From positions 1-17,324 of the forward strand of contig JAEEWY010000009.1 in the NCBI GenBank assembly GCA_016291275.1: a stretch of DNA of 17,324 bases. The letters run 5' to 3'. Below, piece after piece: positions 1 through 6,798 of the stretch. The DNA comes from Methanobrevibacter sp. Lineage in GTDB: Archaea; Methanobacteriota; Methanobacteria; Methanobacteriales; Methanobacteriaceae. A program made the position numbers and the translations under genes. The notes below the pieces were generated by a model, which worked only from the letters and a program-made list of their open reading frames with translations, did no database searches and was not told the DNA's origin. Positions within the stretch are counted from its first letter, which is position 1. Each line of letters starts with the position of its first letter.

Positions 1-1031
1 AGAAATTGCAGAAAACTGACATTCCTGTTGCCCACAAACAGGCCATCCTTTCAGCAAAATCATGGGGTATGAATACCTCTTATGGAGTTGGTGACGCATT
101 CGCTAACGCTATTGAAGCAGGTGCAACCGCAGCTGAAGCAACCGAAAAGGAAATTGAAGCTTTACAAATGATTTACAAAACTCCTATTGAAGGACAAGGC
201 AAACTGATGGATGATGCGGATCACTCCTCATTTGATGTAAGGGATTACATGAACAAATATAAAAAGGCAATGACTTCTGTTGTTAAGGCCGCAATGGATG
301 ATGGAGTGCACTACGGTAACATTGTAACAGTCCCTGCATACTGTGTTGGAGATATCGGACACCACATAGGACAATCCACATACAACATGTGTAAGGATGA
401 CATGACCTTGGCAATCGTTCAAGCAACCGCAGAGGTTATTGATGCAACCTTAAGAAACAACCTTGACAATTATAAATCCGCATTTGACGTGCTAAAATTA
501 TCCACAGGTTCATCCGCTTGTGCAACTGAATTCATTTTGGAATTGGACGGATTCAATGCACCGATGGTTGTAGATTTATTCTCCAAAAGGTTCCACAACT
601 TTGTACAGCAATACCCAACTAGAGGTGCTGCTGCAGAATTGCACAACTGTGACTTTATGGACATGATTCACAGAGGTTCCACTTACATAACTGCTGCAAG
701 AAAAGCAAGAAGCAGTGCAAAAATCGATCTTGTACCTAAAGTTAATGGATTTGCTGTTGACTTAGGCGCAATTACCCACAATGAAGTTCTTATGAACCCA
801 CAAAGATACACATATCCTGCATGTGGTATTACAGTAAGATTCTCCTCATTAATGAGACTTGCAGACTACCCATGCTTGCTTACTCCTGAACCTGTAACTG
901 CAACCATGATGACAAACATCATTGCACTTAACAAAGAAGTTCCTGGTTCACCTGTAAGAGGATGTAAAAACTGTGCTTCTTGTATCATTGATGCAAAACA
1001 CGAATATTGTCAATGGAAAGAATCTGTATAG
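1..1031 (+). CDS. DUF2193-like methanogen protein, 3' part (5' end outside window)
   Basis: The frame is open from the first base, so the gene starts before the window; the TTG at base 6 is only the first start-like codon and is probably internal. About 341 residues are visible, and from memory of the family the full protein is near 500 residues. The sequence resembles the DUF2193 family of uncharacterised archaeal proteins, found mainly in methanogens. Visible features are a middle part rich in conserved His and Cys (for example HYGNIVTVPAYCVGDIGHHI) and a C-terminal cysteine group, GCKNCASC followed 11 residues later by a further Cys, which could bind metal or an iron-sulfur cluster (inference). 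No signal peptide or membrane segment is visible in this part. No function is known to me. A 6-bp hairpin with a T-tract follows the stop codon. The assignment rests on recalled similarity, not on a search. Confidence 0.7.
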   Translation, partial: KLQKTDIPVAHKQAILSAKSWGMNTSYGVGDAFANAIEAGATAAEATEKEIEALQMIYKTPIEGQGKLMDDADHSSFDVRDYMNKYKKAMTSVVKAAMDDGVHYGNIVTVPAYCVGDIGHHIGQSTYNMCKDDMTLAIVQATAEVIDATLRNNLDNYKSAFDVLKLSTGSSACATEFILELDGFNAPMVVDLFSKRFHNFVQQYPTRGAAAELHNCDFMDMIHRGSTYITAARKARSSAKIDLVPKVNGFAVDLGAITHNEVLMNPQRYTYPACGITVRFSSLMRLADYPCLLTPEPVTATMMTNIIALNKEVPGSPVRGCKNCASCIIDAKHEYCQWKESV

Positions 1032-1050
1032 ATAAGTTTAAGGGATAATT

Positions 1051-1092
1051 TAAAGATTTAACTCTTTATTTTATCTTTATTTTTTTTTTAAG
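1051..1092 (+). terminator. Hairpin and T-tract terminator after the DUF2193-like gene
   Basis: A 6-bp stem TAAAGA/TCTTTA (1051-1056 with 1063-1068) with a 6-nt loop is followed by an almost pure T-tract to 1091. It lies 20 nt after the stop codon. In archaea the T-tract alone is usually the main termination signal. Confidence 0.5.
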
Positions 1093-1140
1093 GATTCAAA
1101 CTTAATTAATATAAGATTATTTAAATATAGGAGAGAAATT

Positions 1141-1914
1141 ATGGCTTCATGTAATATTACTAAAAAATTCATTGCAGAGCTTATAGGTACCTTTTTCCTA
1201 GTGTTCTTCGGTACTGGATCTGCAGTTGTAACTTTAATTATTGATGATGGTGTTGATCCTGGTGCAGCGGGTATTGGACTCCTTGGTGGTTTAGGGGACT
1301 GGTTAGCTATTGGACTTGCATTCGGATTAACTGTAATGGCATGTATTTACTTATTTGGAAAAATTTCAGGTGCACACTTAAACCCTGCTGTAACAATCGG
1401 ATTGCTTGTAAGCAAAAACATTTCATTAATTGATAGTGTTTACTACATCGTAGCACAAGCAATCGGTGCAGTTTTAGGAAGTTTATTATTATTCGTATGT
1501 TTAGGTACTCCTGCTGTAACAATTGGAGGATTAGGTGCTACTGCGCCTGGTTTGAGTGTAGGATATGTTCCAGCAATGATTGCAGAGTGTATCGGTACTT
1601 TCTTCTTGATGCTTGTTGTAATGGGTGTTGCTGTGGATAAAAAGGCAGACCCTGGTGTTGCAGGTATTTCCATTGGTATGACTGTAGCTGCTGTAATCAT
1701 TGTACTTGGTGCATTCACTGGTGCATCCATTAACCCAGCACGTACCTTTGGTCCTTACTTAATGGACACCTTGCTTGGTGGAGCTAACCTTTGGGGATTC
1801 TTCCCAATTTATTTAGTTGGTCCTATTGTAGGTGCTATCCTTGCAGCTTTAGTATACTCATACTTAGCTAAAGGAAACGATGCTTGTGCATTGCCACAAC
1901 CATTTGAAGAATAA
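1141..1914 (+). CDS. aqpM: Archaeal aquaporin AqpM
   Basis: This is a major intrinsic protein (257 residues) that forms a transmembrane water/glycerol channel. Both signature loops are present: GAHLNPAVT with NPA at residues 81-83 and GASINPARTFGP with NPA at 198-200. The hydrophobic pattern fits six membrane helices plus two half-helices. It closely resembles AqpM of Methanothermobacter marburgensis, including the shared segment GLLGGLGDW. By alignment from memory the aromatic/arginine filter would be Phe61, Ile186, Ala195 and Arg201; the marburgensis protein has Ser instead of Ala at the third site. The start ATG has the Shine-Dalgarno GGAGAG 6 nt upstream. It is a single-gene unit between two terminators. 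It may help with osmotic balance or pass small uncharged solutes; that role is inferred from the family. Confidence 0.95.
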   Translation: MASCNITKKFIAELIGTFFLVFFGTGSAVVTLIIDDGVDPGAAGIGLLGGLGDWLAIGLAFGLTVMACIYLFGKISGAHLNPAVTIGLLVSKNISLIDSVYYIVAQAIGAVLGSLLLFVCLGTPAVTIGGLGATAPGLSVGYVPAMIAECIGTFFLMLVVMGVAVDKKADPGVAGISIGMTVAAVIIVLGAFTGASINPARTFGPYLMDTLLGGANLWGFFPIYLVGPIVGAILAALVYSYLAKGNDACALPQPFEE

Positions 1915-1923
1915 TATTTTTTT

Positions 1924-1960
1924 AAAATAAGAGTTTTCTCTTATTTTCTATTTTTTTTAT
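1924..1960 (+). terminator. Strong hairpin terminator after aqpM
   Basis: A perfect 10-bp inverted repeat (AAAATAAGAG at 1924-1933, CTCTTATTTT at 1938-1947) with a TTTT loop is followed by CTATTTTTTTTATTTTTG. It starts 10 nt after the aqpM stop. Confidence 0.75.
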
Positions 1961-2241
1961 TTTTGTAATTATTAGAATTTCCCAACTTTTTTTAATTTTT
2001 GAAATTGTTGACCATTTTTCAAATTTTTTATCTATTTATTTTCTATAATTGAATATTTTTTAATATTTTTTAAGATTTATATAAAAATTGTCCATTTTTT
2101 AATATTTTTATTTATACAGTTTTATAAAATTTTTCTAATTTTCTATACAAAAGTTTAAATATAAGATAAAATAAATATTTAATCAACTAATTGTTCTAAA
2201 AGATATGAACATTTAATTACATTAACTTTGGAGGGATTAAA
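1961..2241 (+). promoter_or_regulatory. Intergenic region with promoter of the bile salt hydrolase gene
   Basis: This 280-nt AT-rich gap holds no supportable ORF. Its clear element is an archaeal core promoter, BRE-like ACAAAAG at 2147-2153 followed by TATA box TTTAAATA at 2154-2161, which predicts a start of transcription near 2185. A strong Shine-Dalgarno GGAGGG at 2230-2235 stands 6 nt before the ATG. The rest is T-rich and may add to termination of aqpM. Confidence 0.55.
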
Positions 2242-3219
2242 ATGTGCACTGCAAGTGAATATCTAACAGCAAAACATTATTTTGGCAGAAACTTTGACTA
2301 TGAAATTTCATATAATGAAAGAGTTTGCATAACTCCAAGAAACTACGAATTCAAATTTAGAAAAATAGATGATATGAAATCACATTTTGCAATTATTGGA
2401 ATTACTGCAGGCATTGATGAATATCCTTTATATTATGATGCTTGCAATGAAAAAGGAGTGGCTATTGCAGGTCTTAACTTTGCGGGCAATGCTGTTTATA
2501 GGGAAATTGAGGACGATATGGTTAATGTGACACCATTTGAATTCATTCCTTATTTGTTATCGCAGTCAGAGTCGATAGAGGATGTTAAAGAATTACTTCT
2601 GAATCTTAATTTAGTGAATATAAACTATTCGGAAAACTTACCTTTATCTCCTCTTCATTGGATGATTGCTGATGAGAATTCATCTATTATTGTTGAACCT
2701 TTAGAAGATGGATTGAAAGTTTATGATAATCCCGTTGGGGTTTTAACTAATAATCCTACATTTGACATGCAATTATTCAATTTGAATAATTATAGGAACT
2801 TGTCTGTTAAAACACCGGAAAATACTTTCTCTAAAGATCTTGAATTGGATACTTATAGCAGAGGTATGGGTGCAATTGGACTTCCTGGGGACTTGTCTTC
2901 TGCATCAAGATTTGCAAAAGTGGCATTCACTAAAGAAAATTCATTTTCCGGCGAAAGTGAAAGTGAAAGCGTTTCCCAATTTTTCCATATTTTGGCGTCT
3001 GTTGAACAACAGAAAGGATTGACATTTATTGATGATCCAGATTTATATGAATATACAATTTATTCATCCTGTTACAACACAAATAAGGGTATTTTATATT
3101 ATAAAACATATGACAATCATCAAATAACTGCTGTAGATTTAAATAAAGAGGATCTTGATAGTGAAAGTTTGATTATTTATCCTTTAATTGATGAAGCGCA
3201 AATAAATTTTGTAAATTGA
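2242..3219 (+). CDS. bsh: Choloylglycine hydrolase / bile salt hydrolase
   Basis: This Ntn-hydrolase (325 residues, normal for the family at about 315-340) cleaves the amide bond of glycine- or taurine-conjugated bile acids; related members cleave penicillin V. Family residues are all visible: Cys2, the nucleophile exposed once Met1 is removed, Arg16 and Asp19 in FGRNFDYE, Asn79 in GLNF, Asn170/171 in VLTNNPTF and Arg223 in SSASRFAKVAF. There is no signal peptide, so it should act in the cytoplasm. The gene has its own promoter and a strong Shine-Dalgarno and is not in an operon. Gut methanogens such as M. smithii are known to carry such genes, most similar to those of gut Firmicutes, so acquisition from bacteria is likely; the neighbours aqpM and rubrerythrin do not belong to the pathway. 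Bile acid versus penicillin preference cannot be read from the sequence. Confidence 0.92.
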   Translation: MCTASEYLTAKHYFGRNFDYEISYNERVCITPRNYEFKFRKIDDMKSHFAIIGITAGIDEYPLYYDACNEKGVAIAGLNFAGNAVYREIEDDMVNVTPFEFIPYLLSQSESIEDVKELLLNLNLVNINYSENLPLSPLHWMIADENSSIIVEPLEDGLKVYDNPVGVLTNNPTFDMQLFNLNNYRNLSVKTPENTFSKDLELDTYSRGMGAIGLPGDLSSASRFAKVAFTKENSFSGESESESVSQFFHILASVEQQKGLTFIDDPDLYEYTIYSSCYNTNKGILYYKTYDNHQITAVDLNKEDLDSESLIIYPLIDEAQINFVN

Positions 3220-3255
3220 TTTTAAATCTTTTTATTTATTGTAATTTTTTATACA

Positions 3256-3310
3256 ATTTTTAAAAAGTTTTTATTAAACTAGATTATTATAATTAATTAA
3301 TCTTAGGAGG
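3256..3310 (+). promoter_or_regulatory. Putative promoter and Shine-Dalgarno of rubrerythrin gene
   Basis: AT-runs TTTTTAAAAAG and TTTTTATT at 3256-3275 form a TATA-like box 43-62 nt before the gene. A full AGGAGG Shine-Dalgarno lies at 3305-3310, 7 nt before the ATG, one of the strongest in the window and consistent with high expression. The exact TATA position is uncertain. Confidence 0.45.
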
Positions 3311-3317
3311 AATTATT

Positions 3318-3863
3318 ATGGTAGATTTAAAAGGAACAAAAACTGAAGAAAACTTAAGGGCAGCTCTTGCTGGCGAATCTCAAGCTCGTGTAAAGTATGA
3401 ATTTTATGCTTCTCAAGCTAAAAAAGATGGTTATGTGGAAATAAAGGACATTTTTCAGGAATCATCTGACAATGAAAAAGAACATGCAAAAATATGGTTC
3501 AAGCTCTTAAATGGTGGAAAAGTGCCTGACACTTTAAGCAACCTTGCAGATGCTGCAGCAGGTGAGCATGAAGAATGGACTGTAATGTATAAGGAATTTG
3601 CAGAAATCGCTAGAGAAGAAGGATTCGAGGATATTGCAGATTTATTTGATGCAGCAGGTGCTACTGAAAAGGCACATGAAGATAGATACAATGCTTTATC
3701 TGCTAAGATAAAAGCTGACAAAGTCTTTAAAAAAGATGAAGAGATTGCATGGAAATGTAATAACTGTGGTTACATACATATTGGAAAAGAGGCACCTGAA
3801 GTCTGTCCATTATGTGATCACCCACAAGCACACTTCAGAAAACAGGACACAAGTTATATCTAA
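3318..3863 (+). CDS. rbr: Rubrerythrin
   Basis: This non-haem iron peroxidase of 181 residues reduces hydrogen peroxide to water and protects anaerobes from oxidative stress in the cytoplasm. The N-terminal ferritin-like domain (about residues 1-135) shows the diiron ligands: Glu20 in the first helix, ExxH at Glu53-His56 (NEKEHAKIW) and ExxH at Glu117-His120 (ATEKAHEDRY), with further Glu residues between. The C-terminal rubredoxin-like domain (about 143-178) has the four iron-binding cysteines Cys147, Cys150, Cys163 and Cys166 in CNNCG and CPLCDH. Length and domain order are standard. It stands alone between its own promoter and a hairpin terminator. Electrons probably come from a rubredoxin or from F420-linked enzymes, as in other methanogens (inference). 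Confidence 0.95.
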   Translation: MVDLKGTKTEENLRAALAGESQARVKYEFYASQAKKDGYVEIKDIFQESSDNEKEHAKIWFKLLNGGKVPDTLSNLADAAAGEHEEWTVMYKEFAEIAREEGFEDIADLFDAAGATEKAHEDRYNALSAKIKADKVFKKDEEIAWKCNNCGYIHIGKEAPEVCPLCDHPQAHFRKQDTSYI

Positions 3864-3878
3864 TTTTTTAAACAATAG

Positions 3879-3930
3879 CTAGTTAATTTTGTTTTTTTAT
3901 AGAATTAACTAGTGTTTTTATTTTTTTATA
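3879..3930 (+). terminator. Hairpin terminator after rubrerythrin
   Basis: A perfect 10-bp inverted repeat (CTAGTTAATT at 3879-3888, AATTAACTAG at 3903-3912) with a 14-nt T-rich loop is followed by TGTTTTTATTTTTTTAT. It begins 15 nt after the stop codon. Confidence 0.7.
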
Positions 3931-4000
3931 TTTTCTTTCCTTCTTGATTTTAGATTATAAATAGTGTTCAACCTTCTTGTAATCCTAAAATATCTATTTT

Positions 4001-4020
4001 TATACAAAAACTTTTTAAAT
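4001..4020 (+). promoter_or_regulatory. Promoter of the ribosomal protein L15e gene
   Basis: BRE-like ACAAAAA leads into the TATA box CTTTTTAAAT (4011-4020). Transcription should begin near 4042-4045, giving a leader of about 190 nt. The same TATACAAAA lead-in precedes the bile salt hydrolase TATA box. Confidence 0.55.
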
Positions 4021-4044
4021 GATTACTATTAAATATTATAATAT

Positions 4045-4236
4045 GTTAGTATATTTGCTGTTTGATAGCAAGATTCTAACAAAAATATTAAACTCTTATG
4101 GACTATAATATTTAGAATTTGATTAATAATTAAATAGCTATTCACTACTCTATTTAAACTAATACAGTTAATCAAAATAAACATTTTAAATATTGTCCTT
4201 TGGATGTGGCGAAAAGCTGAACAAGAGGTTATATAA
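4045..4236 (+). promoter_or_regulatory. Long structured leader of the L15e mRNA
   Basis: This stretch has no supportable ORF. It can fold into two elements. The first (4045-4080) pairs GTTAG with CTAAC and, inside, TTGCT with AGCAA around a 7-nt loop, right at the predicted 5' end of the transcript. The second (4118-4176) pairs TTTGATTAA with TTAATCAAA (9 bp) and, inside, TTAAATAG with CTATTTAA (8 bp, 12-nt loop). The Shine-Dalgarno GAGGT lies at 4225-4229. A regulatory role, such as control by a ribosomal protein, is inference. Confidence 0.4.
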
Positions 4237-4788
4237 ATGATGTACAAATATATTAGAGATGCATGGAAAAATCCAGATGAGTCTTATGTAAGAGAACTTA
4301 TGTGGCAAAGAGTTCCTCAATGGAGGAAACAACCTGCAATCACTAGAATCGACAGACCAACCAGAATTGATCGTGCAAGATCTTTAGGTTACAGAGCTAA
4401 AAAAGGTTTCGTGGTTGTAAGAGTAAAAGTTAGACGTGGTGGACGTAGGAAAACTCGTTTCAAACATGGTCGTAGACCAAAAAGAATGGGTGTAAACAAA
4501 ATTACCATGGCTAAGTCTATTCAAAGAATCGGTGAAGAACGTGTAGCTAAAAAATACCCTAACATGGAAGTATTAAACTCTTACTGGGTATGGGCTGACG
4601 GAAAATACAAATACTTTGAAGTAATCTTAGTAGACCCACAAAGTCCTTCTATTAAAAACGACCCTAAAATCAACTGGATTTGTGAAAAACAGCACAGAAG
4701 CAGAGCTCTCAGAGGCTTAACCAGTGCTGGTAAAAAAGGCCGTGGCCGTAGAAATAGAGGAAAAGGTAGTGAAAAAAGATTAAAATAA
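4237..4788 (+). CDS. rpl15e: 50S ribosomal protein L15e (eL15)
   Basis: This is a large-subunit ribosomal protein of archaea and eukaryotes that binds 23S rRNA. The 183-residue length is typical. Family signatures are visible: YKYIRDAWKNP at the N-terminus, RIDRPTRIDRARSLGYRAK at residues 38-56, the basic stretch RVKVRRGGRRKTRFKHGRRPKR, and the very basic C-terminus KKGRGRRNRGKGSEK. Two tandem ATG codons (4237 and 4240) are possible starts; most homologues begin MYKYI, so 4240 may be the true one, and GAGGT (4225-4229) fits either. The gene heads the exosome superoperon in many archaea. It is separated from its neighbours by a long structured leader and a T-tract terminator, so it may be transcribed alone. 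Confidence 0.97.
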   Translation: MMYKYIRDAWKNPDESYVRELMWQRVPQWRKQPAITRIDRPTRIDRARSLGYRAKKGFVVVRVKVRRGGRRKTRFKHGRRPKRMGVNKITMAKSIQRIGEERVAKKYPNMEVLNSYWVWADGKYKYFEVILVDPQSPSIKNDPKINWICEKQHRSRALRGLTSAGKKGRGRRNRGKGSEKRLK

Positions 4789-4842
4789 TCTTTTTTTAAT
4801 TTTTCTTTTCTTTTTATTTTTTTATTTTTTTAAAAACTATTT
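4789..4842 (+). terminator. T-tract terminator after L15e
   Basis: Several T-runs of 5-8 nt start at the L15e stop codon and lack a clear hairpin. This is the usual form of intrinsic terminator in archaea. It suggests that the next gene is transcribed mainly from its own promoter, perhaps the TTTAAATT box near 4902. Confidence 0.5.
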
Positions 4843-4935
4843 TTATTATTAATCTATACTTTTTTTACAATTATTATCATTTATTTTATAATTTTAATCA
4901 AATTTAAATTAATTTTATTATTGGGATTGTTAATT

Positions 4936-5376
4936 ATGATTCATAATATCAGATATCGTGTCTTTATTTACGAAAATGAGGACAAAGATGAAGTTTTAGA
5001 AGCTCTTTTAAATATATTGCCTACTGCAGAACCTGAAGTGGAAGAGGCAGAAGGTCTTTTGGAAGAGAAAATGCTTATTTTAACCGGAACCGTTTCCAAA
5101 AAAAGGGAAACAAAGGAATTCCTAAACACTCTTATAGAGTCCATTGGAGAAGATCAGCTTGTCAAATTGTATAATGATTTAGATAGGAAAATGGATGAAA
5201 AGGGTAACTTATTCTTAAGGTTATCTAAGGAAAAGGCATTAGAAGAGGAGTGGGAAATTCTTGACGGTGGAGACAGCATTCACTTAAAGATTAAAATAGC
5301 CGCATATCCTGCTAAAAAAGAGGTTGCAATCAAGAAAATCTCTGAAATATTCCCTGAGAATATCAAAAAAGATTAG
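4936..5376 (+). CDS. COG1325 RNA-binding protein, predicted exosome-associated
   Basis: A protein of 146 residues matching the archaeal COG1325/PF01877 family, described as an RNA-binding protein with a double-stranded-RNA-binding-like fold and predicted from gene order to work with the exosome. Visible pattern: an N-terminal IRYRVFIYENEDKDEV strand-helix unit, a central LTGTVSKKRETKEFL segment, and a C-terminal part with FLRLSKEKALEEEWEI and IHLKIKIAAYPAKKE. The start at ATG 4936 is preferred over the in-frame TTG at 4921 because GGGAT (4923-4927) sits 8 nt before it and homologues begin close to this point. Its place between L15e and the RNase P genes is the standard archaeal order. No direct functional proof for the family is known to me. 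Confidence 0.85.
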   Translation: MIHNIRYRVFIYENEDKDEVLEALLNILPTAEPEVEEAEGLLEEKMLILTGTVSKKRETKEFLNTLIESIGEDQLVKLYNDLDRKMDEKGNLFLRLSKEKALEEEWEILDGGDSIHLKIKIAAYPAKKEVAIKKISEIFPENIKKD

Positions 5377-5417
5377 AAACTATTTTAAACATTAATAATA
5401 AATTATAAAATATAAAT

Positions 5418-5456
5418 ATTCTAGAAAAATTCTAAAATATTCTAAAAACTATTCTA
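5418..5456 (+). repeat. Four ATTCTA direct repeats in near-helical phase
   Basis: ATTCTA occurs at 5418, 5429, 5439 and 5451, that is every 10-12 bp, 48-86 bp upstream of the rnp3 start. The first copy is part of the palindrome TTCTAGAA (5419-5426). Regular spacing of about one helical turn would suit a DNA-binding protein, but chance in AT-rich DNA is possible. Confidence 0.35.
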
Positions 5457-5503
5457 ACATTTATCTAAAAAAATTATTTTAAAAAGCGAATTAAGGTAAT
5501 CAA

Positions 5504-6412
5504 ATGAAATTTTATGACTTGAATCTAAGAGGACAGAATTACGATAATGATTTGGCTTTGGTTATGGAAGCCAATAAGTTCGGATGGGATTATCTTAATT
5601 TGAATTATTCTCCAGATAACTTTGAAAAGGCTCTTGACTATAAGGATGATTTGATTGGGGAATTATCATCAGTCGACTTCAATCAAACTTATAGAAATAA
5701 AAAAACTAATTTTGAACATGCTGAGCTTTCTATGGGAATAAATATCCTAAATGCCAATTCCAATGAAATCAGAAAGATTATCAACAAATATCGCAATAAG
5801 TCCAATTACATCAGCTGTTTAGGTGGGGACTTAAAGATCAATCGTGCCGTTTGTGAAAACCATAGGATTGATGTCTTGTCAAGACCTTACTATAAAAGAA
5901 GAGATTCAGGTATGAATCATGTATTGGCAAAGGAAGCTAAAAGAAACAATGTAGCAATTGAATTATGCTTTAGGGATATCCTAAACAATCATCTCAGATA
6001 CAGGGCTAATGTAATAAGCAGCTTTAAGGAAATCCTTAAGTTCCATCGCAAATTCAAGTTCCCATTGATTCTCACAACTGATTCCAAATCAATTTATGAT
6101 GTTCGCTCTACAAGGGATATTGTATCCTTCTTTAAATCCATTGGATTTAGCAATGAAGAGATATACAATGGATTTTATTATTATCCTAAGCAAATCGTTG
6201 ACTTCAATAAGGAAAGAAAAGACATGATAATTAAGGGAGTAAAAATCATTGATAGTGATGATTTCACTGACACTTATGACAATAGGATAAGTGATTTGGA
6301 AGAATTTGATGAATCTGAAGACTTTAATGATGGCTTTGATGATTTGATTGATGATGAGGATTTGGAATTCATTGAGGAAATTGAAAATGGTTTAGAGGAG
6401 GATGAATTATGA
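5504..6412 (+). CDS. rnp3: Ribonuclease P protein component 3 (Rpp30)
   Basis: This protein subunit of archaeal RNase P works with the catalytic RNA, Pop5, Rpp21, Rpp29 and L7Ae to trim the 5' leader of pre-tRNAs. The TIM-barrel-like Rpp30 domain covers about residues 1-248. The best marker is HRIDVLSRPYYKRRDSGMNH at residues 120-139, followed by VLAKEAKRNNVAIEL; the closing part FPLILTTDSKSIYDVRS is also typical. Archaeal homologues are usually 210-250 residues. This one has 302 because of an acidic tail (about residues 251-302), rich in Asp and Glu. The start ATG has AAGGT upstream. The stop overlaps the rnp2 start by 4 nt (ATGA), which indicates coupled translation of two proteins that bind each other in the holoenzyme. 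Confidence 0.95.
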   Translation: MKFYDLNLRGQNYDNDLALVMEANKFGWDYLNLNYSPDNFEKALDYKDDLIGELSSVDFNQTYRNKKTNFEHAELSMGINILNANSNEIRKIINKYRNKSNYISCLGGDLKINRAVCENHRIDVLSRPYYKRRDSGMNHVLAKEAKRNNVAIELCFRDILNNHLRYRANVISSFKEILKFHRKFKFPLILTTDSKSIYDVRSTRDIVSFFKSIGFSNEEIYNGFYYYPKQIVDFNKERKDMIIKGVKIIDSDDFTDTYDNRISDLEEFDESEDFNDGFDDLIDDEDLEFIEEIENGLEEDEL

Positions 6413-6798
6413 AACTAAAGGTATTGCCTCCTACATTAAGGAAAAACCATCATTACATGATTCTTGATGTAAAGTCAGAAGTGGAAATATCCATAGAGGA
6501 TATGCTTGTATATTGCTGGGATGCTTGCATTAGATACTGGGGAGAGAACCATTCAAGCAACTTTGACTTATGGGTCATGAGACATTATCTTATTGAAGAA
6601 AGCACTCATAATAACGAAGCTATTTTCAATTATAAGACAGTCTTAAGATGCGGAAGATCCTATGAGAATGATGTAAGGGTTGCGCTATCCACTTTAACAA
6701 GGCAAAACAAAAGGAAAATTGCCATCAATACAATTGGAGTTTCCGGAACAGTCAAATCAGGAATTTCAAAATTCATTGATGGGGATATCATCCAATAG
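6409..6798 (+). CDS. rnp2: Ribonuclease P protein component 2 (Pop5)
   Basis: This RNase P subunit forms a heterotetramer with Rpp30 and activates the catalytic RNA. The 129 residues are typical in length. Family features are the start MKLKVLPPTLRKNHHYMIL, the central YCWDACIRYWGE, the DLWVMRHYL segment, and VLRCGRSYENDVRVAL near residue 80-95, where Pop5 proteins carry a conserved RC-containing strand. The start overlaps the rnp3 stop by 4 nt; the Shine-Dalgarno GAGGA lies inside the acidic end of rnp3. T-runs follow its stop, so the unit is probably COG1325-rnp3-rnp2 or rnp3-rnp2. Confidence 0.95.
   Translation: MKLKVLPPTLRKNHHYMILDVKSEVEISIEDMLVYCWDACIRYWGENHSSNFDLWVMRHYLIEESTHNNEAIFNYKTVLRCGRSYENDVRVALSTLTRQNKRKIAINTIGVSGTVKSGISKFIDGDIIQ

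Noticed and set aside
4029..4247. 72-residue open frame on the - strand in the L15e leader
   Set aside because: No Shine-Dalgarno or promoter on that strand, no recognisable family, and it would overlap the L15e promoter and leader.
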